64,000 nt of DNA. It comes from Plecoglossus altivelis (taxonomy: Eukaryota; Chordata; Actinopteri; Osmeriformes; Plecoglossidae). This document shows, piece after piece, positions 46,621 to 56,365 of this stretch (positions within the stretch are counted from its first letter, which is position 1; each line of letters starts with the position of its first letter). Below the pieces are notes generated by a model. That model did not search any database, was not told the origin of the DNA, and saw only the letters and a program-made list of their open reading frames with translations. The position numbers and the translations under genes were made by a program. The stretch lies in assembly GCA_036571765.1 (NCBI GenBank), contig BROE01000004.1:1232349-1296348 (forward strand), in the 5' to 3' direction.

Positions 46621-48869
46621 GCTTGTTTCGTTTGTCTCTGTGTTTTGTCTTGTTTGTTGGGTTGAACTTGTGTTTCTCATCATGATCATGTTTAAAATCA
46701 CCGCAGCGATTACTCTAGCTCAACACACACCCTCACCACTCACAGCACAGCGAAGCGTGGGACCTCGTTGTGAAGGTCCTCCGATGAGTGTCATGTCATA
46801 ACTTGACCAGGAGATGGCGATGCAGGAGATGCAGACACTATGTTCCATATAGAAGAACCAAGTTGTTTTCAAAGACAAAGGACATGCGCTTTGTTAAGTG
46901 CATCAGAATGCTTGAACCCGTTCCTGATTGTGTCACGATTCTGATTAATATAGTTTATTGATCTTAAACTTAAATATTTTTTGTGATTTATGCAGTACAG
47001 AAATAAGGTAAATTACACAAATACCTTGTGTCCATTTTCTGTGGTATGACATCACTATCTAACATGTTTCATGCATTAAGACATGACAGTTCTTTCTCGA
47101 TAGAACAGACGTTTGCATTCTGACAATAGATCTCTCTAGAATGTCTTTGAAGTACAACCAGAGTGGGAACACCAGTGAATCATTGTATATAGGAGAAATG
47201 ATGTCATTGTCCTGATCTGGCAGTGTGGTTTGCCCTTGAACTGGTGAACATGACAGGTAAAAAAAAGGGCGCTGATCATCCTGTTGCTGGTCCTATTCTG
47301 TGCTGCGTTGTGCTAAAGAGGATGTTTTCCTTGAGCAGAGAGGAAATTGAAGTGAAATGTCTACATGAAACAAGGTTGTCTTTGTCTACAGCTTTGACAT
47401 ACATGAAGGGGTTTTTTAAAGGTTTGAAATGTTGGAGAGAGTCAACACGTGTATTCAGCCACACAGTTGACTGAAGATTACACTGGTTCACAGAGAAAAG
47501 GCCACGTTTGTGGAGATATTGTGTCAACTACAGACAATGTGTTTGTGTCAGTTGTTGCGTGTTTCTTGTTGGCCACGATTGTCCGTTTTAATTCCAAGGT
47601 GAGAGAGATCAGATAAGGCCACTGAGTGGTGATGATACGTCTTTGTGAGTGTCGTGTCTGATGTGATTTATTCATGTGGGGAAATGATGGGCTTGAGTTG
47701 AGTCAGTGAGGAAGCAGATACGTTCAGACGCGTTCTTCCTGTAGGGAAAGTTTAAGTTGCACTTGAAACGTGCCTTCGATTTCAGCTATCGCGTGGTAGC
47801 CATGGAAACTGGATGACATAAATAGGCTAGAAACTGTAGAGAGATGTTGCAGTTTTTAATAATGGACAAAATTTGGGTCATAATATCTTGTATGTTGGGG
47901 CTATAAATTGCTCTGTGTGCTAGATACGTATTTCATTAATCTGTATGATTCCCTGATCAGTCTTCAAAGAGCCTTTGGGCTATTATTTGAGAACTTGGGT
48001 GGAGTTTTTCTTTGTGCAGTAGAAGTCATTACACTGTTGTCCTCCCATCCAACAATGTGCACTTGAATGACTTACTATGACGACTTTTACTTGGATTATC
48101 TGCGAGTCTTCTTTGTGAAAGTTTTAGTCTAACCTAAATGAAAACATTTCTCAGGATTCATCTTGGAAATGGATATTCTAATCTCCAAACATCGTTCAGC
48201 CTGCTTGTTATTTCGTTTTAAAAGAAGAATAAAGTCATCAGCTTACATTTGGAAAATCTTGTATAAAACATCAAGCAATGGAAATGTTGATTTTCTTTTC
48301 TTTTTTTCTCTTTGCCATTACTCCCTCTTTCCACTGAGTCACAGTTAAAAGTAAAGCACTCTTTTCATACTATCATTTTCAAACCTTTAACGCTGGCGTA
48401 TAAATGCACACCGATCAGAAAAGGTCATCTCTCTCACTCTGCTTCCACAGGACGCGTTCTTGTGATGGATTCCATTTCCAGGTCGCTTGAGGTTGACTAG
48501 TTGCCGCCGCCCACACAGAGAGAACCTGCAAGGCGTTCTATTCCATCCAGACTTCGCTGTAATCGTGTTGCGCTGTTTCCTGCTTACCAAGATAACACCT
48601 GTCACCTATGTGCTATGTAATAAACAGATGTTTCTTCAGTTCAGACGGTGACAGACTCGCTCCAGGTATGGCGTTCTGTAACTTGACACAGTGCGGTGTG
48701 AGTCGGAGGGGGAGGTGAGGGTTTAGTAGTTGACATGAGAGCTACAAATCACATCATCTCCCCAGATGCTCCTTAGTTTGGGCCCTAGGGGAGAAATGAC
48801 TATTGTCAGTAGCTGCCACATTCAACACCGCAATGGCCAGATTAAAAATGGGTACTGAGGTATTGCACT

Positions 48870-48872
<3 letters not shown>
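46621..48872. other. Intergenic DNA between map3k7 and the next promoter
   Basis: Unique, AT-leaning sequence. Further AATAAA hexamers occur (for example near 48226 and 48618), so a longer alternative map3k7 3' end is possible, but neither has as clear a GT-rich follower. The frame at 47223-47474 has no recognisable domain and is not called. Confidence 0.5.

Positions 48873-48934
<62 letters not shown>
48873..48934. repeat. GT microsatellite
   Basis: A nearly perfect (GT)n of about 31 repeats, the purest dinucleotide run in the window, so likely a polymorphic marker. Confidence 0.95.
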
Positions 48935-48937
<3 letters not shown>

Positions 48938-50160
48938 CGTAATTAAATTCTCCTCATGCTCACAGAGCAATCTGACCGTAGGCAAGATGTTGACTGCAGT
49001 TGTACCCGTGAGGCTGGACTTAGACACCCTGTCCTGAGAAAGAGAGTGACTCTTTACTTCAAGGCCTCCAGCACAGCTTTGACAGTAAACCAGTTAGTGA
49101 CTGGTTTAGTTACTAAACCAAAGTCTTGTCAAATCCGAAAGGTGTCTGCGTGGATGGATGTAAATATAAATGGAATCGTTAATCTGGAAGATTCATTTGC
49201 GAGGATTGTCAAACTGTGTCTGTGCCGTCAAAAATCACTCATTCCTTGTGGGGGTTTTTGTCTGCCAGACTTGTTTCATCAAACACTGAAACTATTTTGT
49301 GTCATTAAAAAAAACACAGAATACATTTTCCCTTCAAACGAAAAGGTTATTTTGACTTTAGGAAATGTCTTGCCTAGTATTTTCCCCATTTTTCCGGAAC
49401 ATACCTTGAAAAACCCTTCTGTCGTTTGAAATTGAAAAGAGCTGAAATAATTCCGCTGGGAGTATCATGACCTGCTTTACAGTTGATTACAAACTAGTCC
49501 CTCAGCACAGGTTTAGAAACGTGTTCATGCTCACATTCCATATCGCCGTGAAATTGCATAAATAAGTGCATAATGTCATGTGCTCAACGTAAATTGCATC
49601 AGTTAAAATGTGTGCCGCAACACGGGTCGCTAGTCTTCGAACGCCACTCTGGGAATGTTTAGTGAAGTAAATATTGGGATGGAACTGGAGCTGTCTGCTA
49701 CAACATGATCATTTATAATTACCTCCAACCTCCCGTGGGGTAACTTCTTACATTAGGAATTGAAATGTTTCCAGACAGAGCTCTCTTGTATCAACAGTTT
49801 GTGGGCTGATCTTGAATCATGCCTCCGGTGCCATGGTTCCCGTTTGCAACCTTAAACTGACCTTTTATATTATTCTATTTAGCTCATTACACGACGGAGT
49901 TGGCTTGTTTGTTGCACAACCCTAGACGAATATCTTGTCCTTAATTTAATTTCATGTTACGGAGATGTGCAGTTCCCCCCTAAGAATGTTTCGCTTCGAA
50001 GCAGGAAATATTCTGTTATGTTATTCTATGTTATTGGGGTATTGAATGTTATATCATCAATATAAGTTGAGGACTTTGGGCAAACAACGACCAAGATTTC
50101 TATCTTCCATACTCAACCGGTGTATAAAGATTGTACACAGTAGGTTAACTGAAACTATGG
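48935..50160. other. Intergenic DNA, no gene seen
   Basis: Unique sequence. A 157-codon frame (48956-49429) starts just after the GT repeat. Its translation shows no domain, signal peptide or conserved motif, and it is AT-rich without splice context, so it is treated as chance. TATAAA at about 50124 precedes the CpG-rich segment. Confidence 0.5.
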
Positions 50161-50460
50161 TCATTCGATCCTAATATATCCCCCCAGCTTTATCACCGAT
50201 GTCCGCCGAGTAGGGGGGCCGCTGTGTGCTGAGCAGATGGGAAAACGGCGCGCTGCGCGTTCTCGCTACAGCGATTCTCCAAACTCGAATGCGGACATTT
50301 TTTGGAGTATGTGGCTAAGTGCCCCCGGCACCAACGCACTCTGCACCGCGTAATGTTGTGAATGAGGGATACAATGACGTCAGGGCCGAATGTCAACAAT
50401 GTAGCGATTGAGAGTAGGCGTTCCAGTCGAGTGTAACAAACAGCGGAGACGGAGCTCCAC
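50161..50460 (+). promoter_or_regulatory. bach2: CpG-rich promoter, probably of bach2
   Basis: From 50161 to 50620 I count about 33 CpG dinucleotides by hand, far denser than the flanks. It includes GGCGCGCTGCGCG near 50246 and a perfect palindromic CRE (TGACGTCA) at 50375-50382. It leads into a probable first exon on the + strand. Assignment to bach2 rests on known gene order (MAP3K7 then BACH2, same orientation) and not on coding sequence; another gene or a lncRNA is possible. Confidence 0.5.
50375..50382. promoter_or_regulatory. Perfect CRE (TGACGTCA)
   Basis: The full 8-bp palindrome bound by CREB/ATF proteins, placed inside the CpG-rich segment. A second half-site (TGACG) lies about 110 nt downstream. 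In CpG-rich promoters such sites are often functional; here that is inference. Confidence 0.55.
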
Positions 50461-50689
50461 GTTGCGCTGGATCATCACACACACTGACGTTTGCTGAAGA
50501 AAAATAACAACAGTTTTTAGACCACACACCTTTTTTTTTAAACAACTATACAGCCTGTTAGTGCAACGTAAAAGTAATCGCCCGGTAGCCGGGGGCTTTA
50601 GGAAACGACAAGGAAGTCATCATGTGAAAAAAATTATTTGGTAAGCGGACAAAAGGGCTGGATTACAAGAAAAAAGAGAAAGTTATAAG
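50440..50689 (+). other. bach2: Probable non-coding first exon, bach2 leader by synteny
   Basis: CpG-rich sequence ending at a full-consensus donor ATAAG|GTGAGT (intron starts 50690). A second good donor, TTTG|GTAAGC, lies 49 nt upstream at 50641. The 5' end is not determined. No long frame is present; the only notable ATG is followed at once by a stop (50622-50627). BACH2 genes are known for non-coding first exons and a very long first intron, which fits the 13 kb of non-coding DNA that follows. Confidence 0.42.
50622..50627 (+). promoter_or_regulatory. Start-stop element (ATGTGA) in the probable leader
   Basis: ATG directly followed by TGA: a minimal upstream reading frame that would place an initiating ribosome on a stop. 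It is retained by use of either predicted donor (50641 or 50690). Relevance depends on the exon call being right. Confidence 0.35.
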
Positions 50690-53600
50690 GTGAGTTGCAT
50701 GCTTATTTGAACGTTTTATGTGTAACGACATCTGTTTTGTAATTGCTTGTGAAGTGCATGTGCAGCGTTAACACATGATTGGACTGCAATTAGTTTGTAA
50801 CGGCGATCGGAGTTCTTAACTTGCATGTTGAGTAGGGCTTCAAAAGCGACGACAACGCTGTCCAAAGATGTGGCTAAGATACAAAAATACACATGCGTAA
50901 ATTCAAACCGTGTATCCCGCATACGAGGCTATTTGTTTTGAATATGAATGATGGTTTAAAAGTGAAACATAACACCACATCCTGTTATGCTTTGAGTCAG
51001 TGTAGTGTGCGCTCCGATCTGGGAGTTTTGCAAGTAGTGAATGCATTGCGACCCAGAAGAAGGCAGCCTGTCAAAGCGGAAGGGGTCAGGCTTGGCTGTT
51101 GTTTTCTCAGAGGGAAAATCGGAGAAAAAAGAAGCTGTCACTTGAAAAGGCCTTGACCGATTAAGGGGCCATAGCTGAGGCAAAGACCCCTGTCTTAATT
51201 CCCGCCCTCATTCACTGCATGACTGTGGTGGATCAGTCTAGTCACTTGTGAAGTGCCGTGGAATTTGATTTGCATTCGGGATCATGAGTAATCTAATAAA
51301 CAATATGTTATGAATGAACTAGTCATTTTGTTGTCTTCTTATTAGTACATTGTTTTTATTAGCATATGAATTAGTGTTCTTTCTACATTACCGTTATGTT
51401 GTACAAATAACCTTCACGTGCTTTTTAGGATAGGCTACTGATTTAGGTTAAATGCATTGTCACTATCGAGAGCGCTATAAATATTTATATATTTCGAATC
51501 TGCACGTCATAAATACACATGTAAACCATCACATCACAATTACTCATTAATCATACATATAAGATCAGCAAAATATTTGCTGTGTAAGGGGACTTGGAGC
51601 ATCGGGTATTTGGCAGCCAATACAATCGGCTCCGTGTCCCGGCGATGCGATTTAAAGAACTAGAACCTATTTTGTTAAAAACGACCGTGATGTCCCTTGA
51701 TTTAAAATAATTCAAGCAAATATCTATTTCAGTGTTCAGCTTTAGAAGAAGTAGAATACCATCATGATATCATTAAACGCCTGTTTAAAGGTGATATCTG
51801 TCAAACGTTGCGCTTTTACGCTCTCTCCTCAAGTGCTGTGCTTCTCATCTTAATAAACATTTAATTTACAAGTGTTTTTTGGCTAATTATTCATGGGCAA
51901 TAAAAAAAAGTGTTTGATAGTTATCGAATAAATTAGATTTTGAAAAACATCGACATCGAGAAATAACTAGAATGAACGCGAAATATATTCTCTTGCGTGC
52001 TTACACACGGTTCTGCGGGTTGTAGATAGACACCCACGTCAGTAACGCGGAAAGCATGAAGTGGCAATGTGTAGCTTAACCGGTGTGAACCAGCACACCG
52101 CACCGCACACATTTTTATTTGTAATCTTATAATTATCCGTAGGCATTAGCCTATTTATTAATCAGATATGTCATATGTCTTCGTATGGCAGCGTTTTATC
52201 GAGGGATATAGACCAGCTAAAACTAGCGTTGCGAGTGACGCTGATGTTAAACGCAGTGATACAGCAGTTTGTGGTGGGGTGACATAAAGCCAGACATTCC
52301 TTTGTCTAGTGCTGTTAGACCGTGGATAGAGATGTCGATTTCATCGAATCTGTGCGGTCACCATTCGTGCAATTTTCAATAATAAAAAAAAGGATTTGTC
52401 ATACGGTCACTTCGACAAACACGTTGTATATCAAACACATTTCACATACTAAAGTAAGGCGTAGACACTATTTAGATTAATTAATTCCCTGATTGGTGAC
52501 TCCAGAAATGTGGTAGGCCTATTATAAAGGATCCTTTTACCGAAGATCCTAAGCGTTATTCCATCAGTCAGTAAGGTTCCTATAGCACGTGCATGGGCAT
52601 ACTCATGTGCTGCAGCCATGATGACGCCATTGTTAAGTGCCATATATTTTCGCCCTTCAATTGTACTCTAGACGATGCCTAGTTGCACTTTCTTCATGGC
52701 GATGAAGCAAACATTTTGATGAAGCAAACATTTTTTTGAGAATGACTTCAGTACTCCTGAGAGTACAGAGAATATTTACAGTAGCACACCATAATATAGC
52801 AATGATACTTTTCAATATGTTTTCTATATTACATATATTTGTATATTACCTTTTTATATTCCAAAGTATTGTGTTTGGCTATACGTAATGATTTTTACAC
52901 TTTTATTTACCTTTGTTCTTTGGTAGAACTTGGAATGTAAAAATACAAATACAAACTATTACATGTCCTGTAGCGTAGATCTAGTTCAATCTCATTATTT
53001 TAATAACCCTGAAAACAATCTACTGAGTGAGGAAATTCAATTAATCTTTCATGAATTGATCAACTAAGCAAGTTTCCTTCACGCGACCCAAGTTGTTCTG
53101 GTCGCTGATCATGACCAGTACCTCAGGTCTCCCAGCCAGTTGACATCCTACACAGACTCTGGATATCCACAACAGAACTTATCTGTTCACGCCCTCCATG
53201 CTTCTTATTGAGAACCGCACGCATATCAGCACCTGCACAGAACTCCACCATGGTTCCGTTCCATTGTCATCTCAGTTCTCTTCCCCCCCTCCGGTCCTTC
53301 AGAGCCCATTGTCCTGAATGTTCTAGAATGCCACCTTCTTCTGAGACACTTGATTCTAAAGAATCGAAGCCTGCTGGTGAGCTGTTCATCTGAATCAGGT
53401 GTGCTGGAACAGAGAGATATGTAGACCAAGCAGGGCAGGAGATCCCTAAGGACCAGGATTGAAGACCACTCCATTAGCTTCGTGGTGTGATGTTGTGTTG
53501 CAGTGAGTAGGATACCATGTCCATAAAGCCATTACAACAAAAAAGACGTGTTTAATGTAAGAGAACACAGAGGAGTGAAATCTTCAGTCTCCTGTTATCA

Positions 53601-54050
53601 TTTATCTGGCAAAGCTTTAGTCATTCAAAAGTAGCACCCGTTTATTGTAAGTGTTTGCTGTGAAGATCTATCAGGCACACTCTGCAGGTTATCATGATGA
53701 TATTATTAGTGTCATCTGACTGGCATGTAAACATCCACTGACTGAAAATGAAAGAATGCTTTATGAATTACGAATCATGGCACAGCCATAAATCCAATCT
53801 GTCAAGTGCAGGTTTTCGCTCACAGGGTACACTTTATAAGTCATTGTGGAATTGTTACAGAGAATTCAATGAACCCCTACCGGCAAAACTCCAGATCTCC
53901 CATCAGAGCTTTGCGCAGACAAAAACATGTTCCCATAGTTCTCCCACGTCAGCACAAAGGTATGTTTGACTCTGCTGCATTGAGGCTGAGGGTTAGACGG
54001 GGCAGCACTACCAGGAGAAACCTAAGATCCTGCTACTCAGATGAGACTTT
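50690..54050. other. Non-coding DNA, probably bach2 intron 1
   Basis: Unique, AT-rich sequence without coding exons. The parts at about 51230-51560 and 52190-52400 are free of simple repeats and rich in developmental-factor-like words, so intronic enhancers are plausible. An ATTTGCAT octamer lies at 51268-51275, a length expected by chance in a window this size. Confidence 0.4.
53255..53475. mobile_element. Probable fossil of a non-autonomous hAT-like fish element
   Basis: The right part has the word order GAATCAGGTGTGCTGGAAC, a spacer, then GGACCAGGATTGAAGACCAC. This resembles the inner and outer ends of a very common fish non-autonomous DNA transposon group. The left part carries a weakly inverted counterpart (CTCCGGTCCTTCAGAGCCCA). 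It has no transposase frame. Family naming is from memory of typical fish repeats and needs a repeat-library search. Confidence 0.45.
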
Positions 54051-54052
54051 TG

Positions 54053-54054
<2 letters not shown>

Positions 54055-54087
<33 letters not shown>

Positions 54088-54860
54088 CTCTCGCTCTCTT
54101 CTCTCTCAGCTCTCTTTCTTTCTCCTCTCTCTCGTTTGCGTTTGCTCTCTCTTCTCTTTCTCTCTCTCTTGCTCTCGCTCTCTCTCTCGCTCTCTCGCCT
54201 TCGCTCCTTCTTCAACCACTCTCTTTCTTTCTCGCTCTCTCTCTCTCTCGCTCTCTCTCTCTCGCTCTCTCTCTCTCTTGCTCTCGCTCTTTCTTTTCTA
54301 GCTCTCGCTCGGCTCTGTCTCCTCACCTCTTTTCTTTTCTCTCTCTGCTCTCTCTCTCTCGCTCTTCTTTCTTTTCTCTTCTCTCTCTCTCTCGGCTCTC
54401 TCTCTCTCTCGCTCTCGCTGTTGCTCTCGCTCTCTCACTCTTCTCTCTCGCTCTCTCGCTCTCTCTCTCTCGCTCTCTTTCTTTCTCTCTCTCTCTCGCT
54501 CTCTCTCTCGCGCTCTCTCTCTCTCGCTATCTCGTCTCCCTCGTCTCTCTCTCTCCTCTCGCGTCTCTCCCTCTCTCTCTCTTGCTCTCTCTCTCGCTCT
54601 CTCTCGCTCTCTCTCTCTTGCTCTCTCGCTCTCTCTCGCTCTCTCACTGTCTCATTCTTACTCTCGCTTTCTCTCTCTCTCTCGCTCTTCATTCCATCTT
54701 CTCTCTCCATCGTCTCTATCTCTCTCAACGCTCTCTAAGATTGTCCTTTCCTCGCTCTCACTTTTCCCTCTCCGTTTTGTCTGTCTATCTCGATTCTCTC
54801 TCTTGCTCTCTCTACTTTCTTTTTTTCATCTTTTTTTTCTCTGTCTCTCTCTCTTCGGAG
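54055..54860. repeat. 800-bp CT-rich (CTCTCTCG) satellite-like tract
   Basis: Almost pure pyrimidine plus scattered G on the + strand: (CT)n with frequent CTCG, CTTTCTTTCT and CTCTTGCTCTCG units. The 310-codon Ser/Leu-rich frame and its Glu/Arg-rich minus-strand shadows are repeat artefacts. The regular CG inside CT runs separates it from the plain CT tracts of map3k7. Confidence 0.95.
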
Positions 54861-55216
54861 AACGTTTCCTCCTCTCCCGCTGTCCAGGGGGGTAATGCAC
54901 ACTGGCATTATCAATCACCATGTGAAATTAGACTGCATTATCCTCCCAGACCTCCTTTTTGGTCTGCGGTAGAAACAAAACAATGAAGCTCTCTACGAAA
55001 CAGCAGAGCCTTGAGGATAGTGTGTATCCTCGTCTACATCCAGGGAGAGCTAGTGCCAAGAAGCTATCACTTAGAAAGCGCCAGAGGCAGGAATCTGATT
55101 GCTGTGTTTTGTTTAGAGTTTTGTTTTGAGCCTACAATACTTTATCAAGACACATAAATCATGCTGGAGTCTGAAGTCTATGACGCTCACCTGAGTCACT
55201 GTCAGGAGAGATGCCA
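54861..55216. other. Non-coding DNA, nothing recognised
   Basis: Short unique stretch between two arrays; no exon or repeat terminus was recognised. Confidence 0.45.
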
Positions 55217-55545
55217 GGACCCTTTCACCAGGGCCCCCTCACCAGGGCCCCCTCACCAGGGCCCCCTCACCAGGGCCCCCTTACCAGGGCCCTTTCACAA
55301 GGGCCCCCTCACCAGGGCCCCCTCACCAAGAGAGAGACTAGGGCCCCCTCACCAGGGCCCCCTCACCAGGGCCCCCTCACCAAGAGAGAGAGCAGGGCCC
55401 CCTCACCAGAGCCCCCTCACCAGGAGAGAGACCAGGGCCCCCTCACCAGGAGAGAGACTAGGGCCCCCTCACCAGGGCCCCCTCACCAGGAGAGAGACCA
55501 GGGCCCCCTCACCAGGGCCCCCTCACCAGGACAAGGGCCAGAGCC
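55217..55545. repeat. 14-bp minisatellite CCAGGGCCCCCTCA with inserted GAGAGA units
   Basis: About twenty copies of a 14-bp unit. Some are lengthened by CCAAGAGAGAGACTAGG or CCAGGAGAGAGACCAGG blocks, giving a higher-order pattern of about 35-55 bp. Two long frames (Pro/Ser/Gly/His-rich) cross it; both are repeat translations. Confidence 0.95.
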
Positions 55546-55995
55546 CCCCTGTGATACCTGGTCAGACTCAGTCTGGAGTCAGCAGGGAGAGCAGAGTTAC
55601 TGCTCATTAAGAACCCATCATGTGGTCATTCATTACTCAGTCTATGAAATTGGTTCAGCAAACTAAGTTACTTACATCTGCTCTGGATCTTTTGAAGTCA
55701 GAGTGGTTCACGGGAAGGCGACAGTGTGGGAGGGTTGTCTGCCGGAAACATTGAACAGTATAACAGGTACAGGCTAACAAACTGAAGTGAAACTGCACAC
55801 GCATGTTATGATCTGCCTTCTAAGACAAACTAGTAATTCTACAAGTAGCCCTTATACAGGTCCTTAAGATCACTTTGCTTGGACGTAGACAGAGATGAAT
55901 TGTTTAGCGGAGTTGATCTGTCAGCTATGAGCTGTATGAGCTATGAGCGTAGCACAGCCAAGCCTGAACGACGTTGAGTTTACACTGTGAAGTAT
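55546..55995. other. Non-coding DNA, nothing recognised
   Basis: Unique sequence between the 14-bp minisatellite and a dispersed-repeat remnant. No exon was seen. Confidence 0.45.
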
Positions 55996-56365
55996 TCAGA
56001 ATCAGAATCAGAAACGTTTTTATTGCCAGGTACAGCAAAGGGTTCGTGAAGAGCACTTTACAGTCCTGGGAATTAGTCTTGGTGTCAGGTGCAAAACATA
56101 TAAACAGATACAAATTTCCAAAACAACAAAACAAACCATAATAAATTAAATAAAGCTGCGATTCTTACGGAAGGTTCCGGTAGAAGTGTTCTGAAGGCAG
56201 AGCGAGAGAAGCTGGTGCCAAGCGGTAAGCTTCTGAGCTCTCAACCTCAAGTAGCACCTTAAAGAGCTTCAAGGATCCACTTTTATCAAAGGCAAACATG
56301 AACACCATGGCAAAGGCACTCGTTTTTCCTCCTGCTCTTATTTTCTCGTGGCCAGTACAGAGCAA
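55996..56365. mobile_element. Dispersed fish repeat remnant (TCAGAATCAGAATCAGAAA end)
   Basis: Opens with the TCAGAATCAGAATCAGAAA then TTTTTATTGCCAGGTACAGC signature, which recurs at one end of many teleost interspersed elements. It continues through sequence whose minus strand is open (56165-56365) but carries no recognised transposase or reverse-transcriptase motif. Probably a truncated non-autonomous copy. The class was not determined. Confidence 0.5.

Noticed and set aside
48956..49429. 157-codon frame near the GT repeat
   Set aside because: It is non-repetitive, but shows no recognisable motif, no splice context and no start-context support. The length is possible by chance in 64 kb.
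50124..50129. TATAAA as the core promoter of the CpG-rich unit
   Set aside because: It lies some 300 nt or more before the probable exon, too far for a TATA box unless the start is further upstream.
51268..51275. ATTTGCAT octamer as a B-cell element of bach2
   Set aside because: An 8-bp word is expected about twice by chance on both strands of this window.
53806..54738. 310-codon Ser/Leu-rich frame and minus-strand Glu/Arg frames
   Set aside because: These are translations of the CTCTCTCG tract, not a transmembrane or coiled-coil protein.
55161..55666. Two Pro/Gly/His-rich frames of about 150 codons resembling collagen-like repeats
   Set aside because: They come from the 14-bp minisatellite, which is open in more than one frame. 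There is no signal peptide and no Gly-X-Y periodicity.
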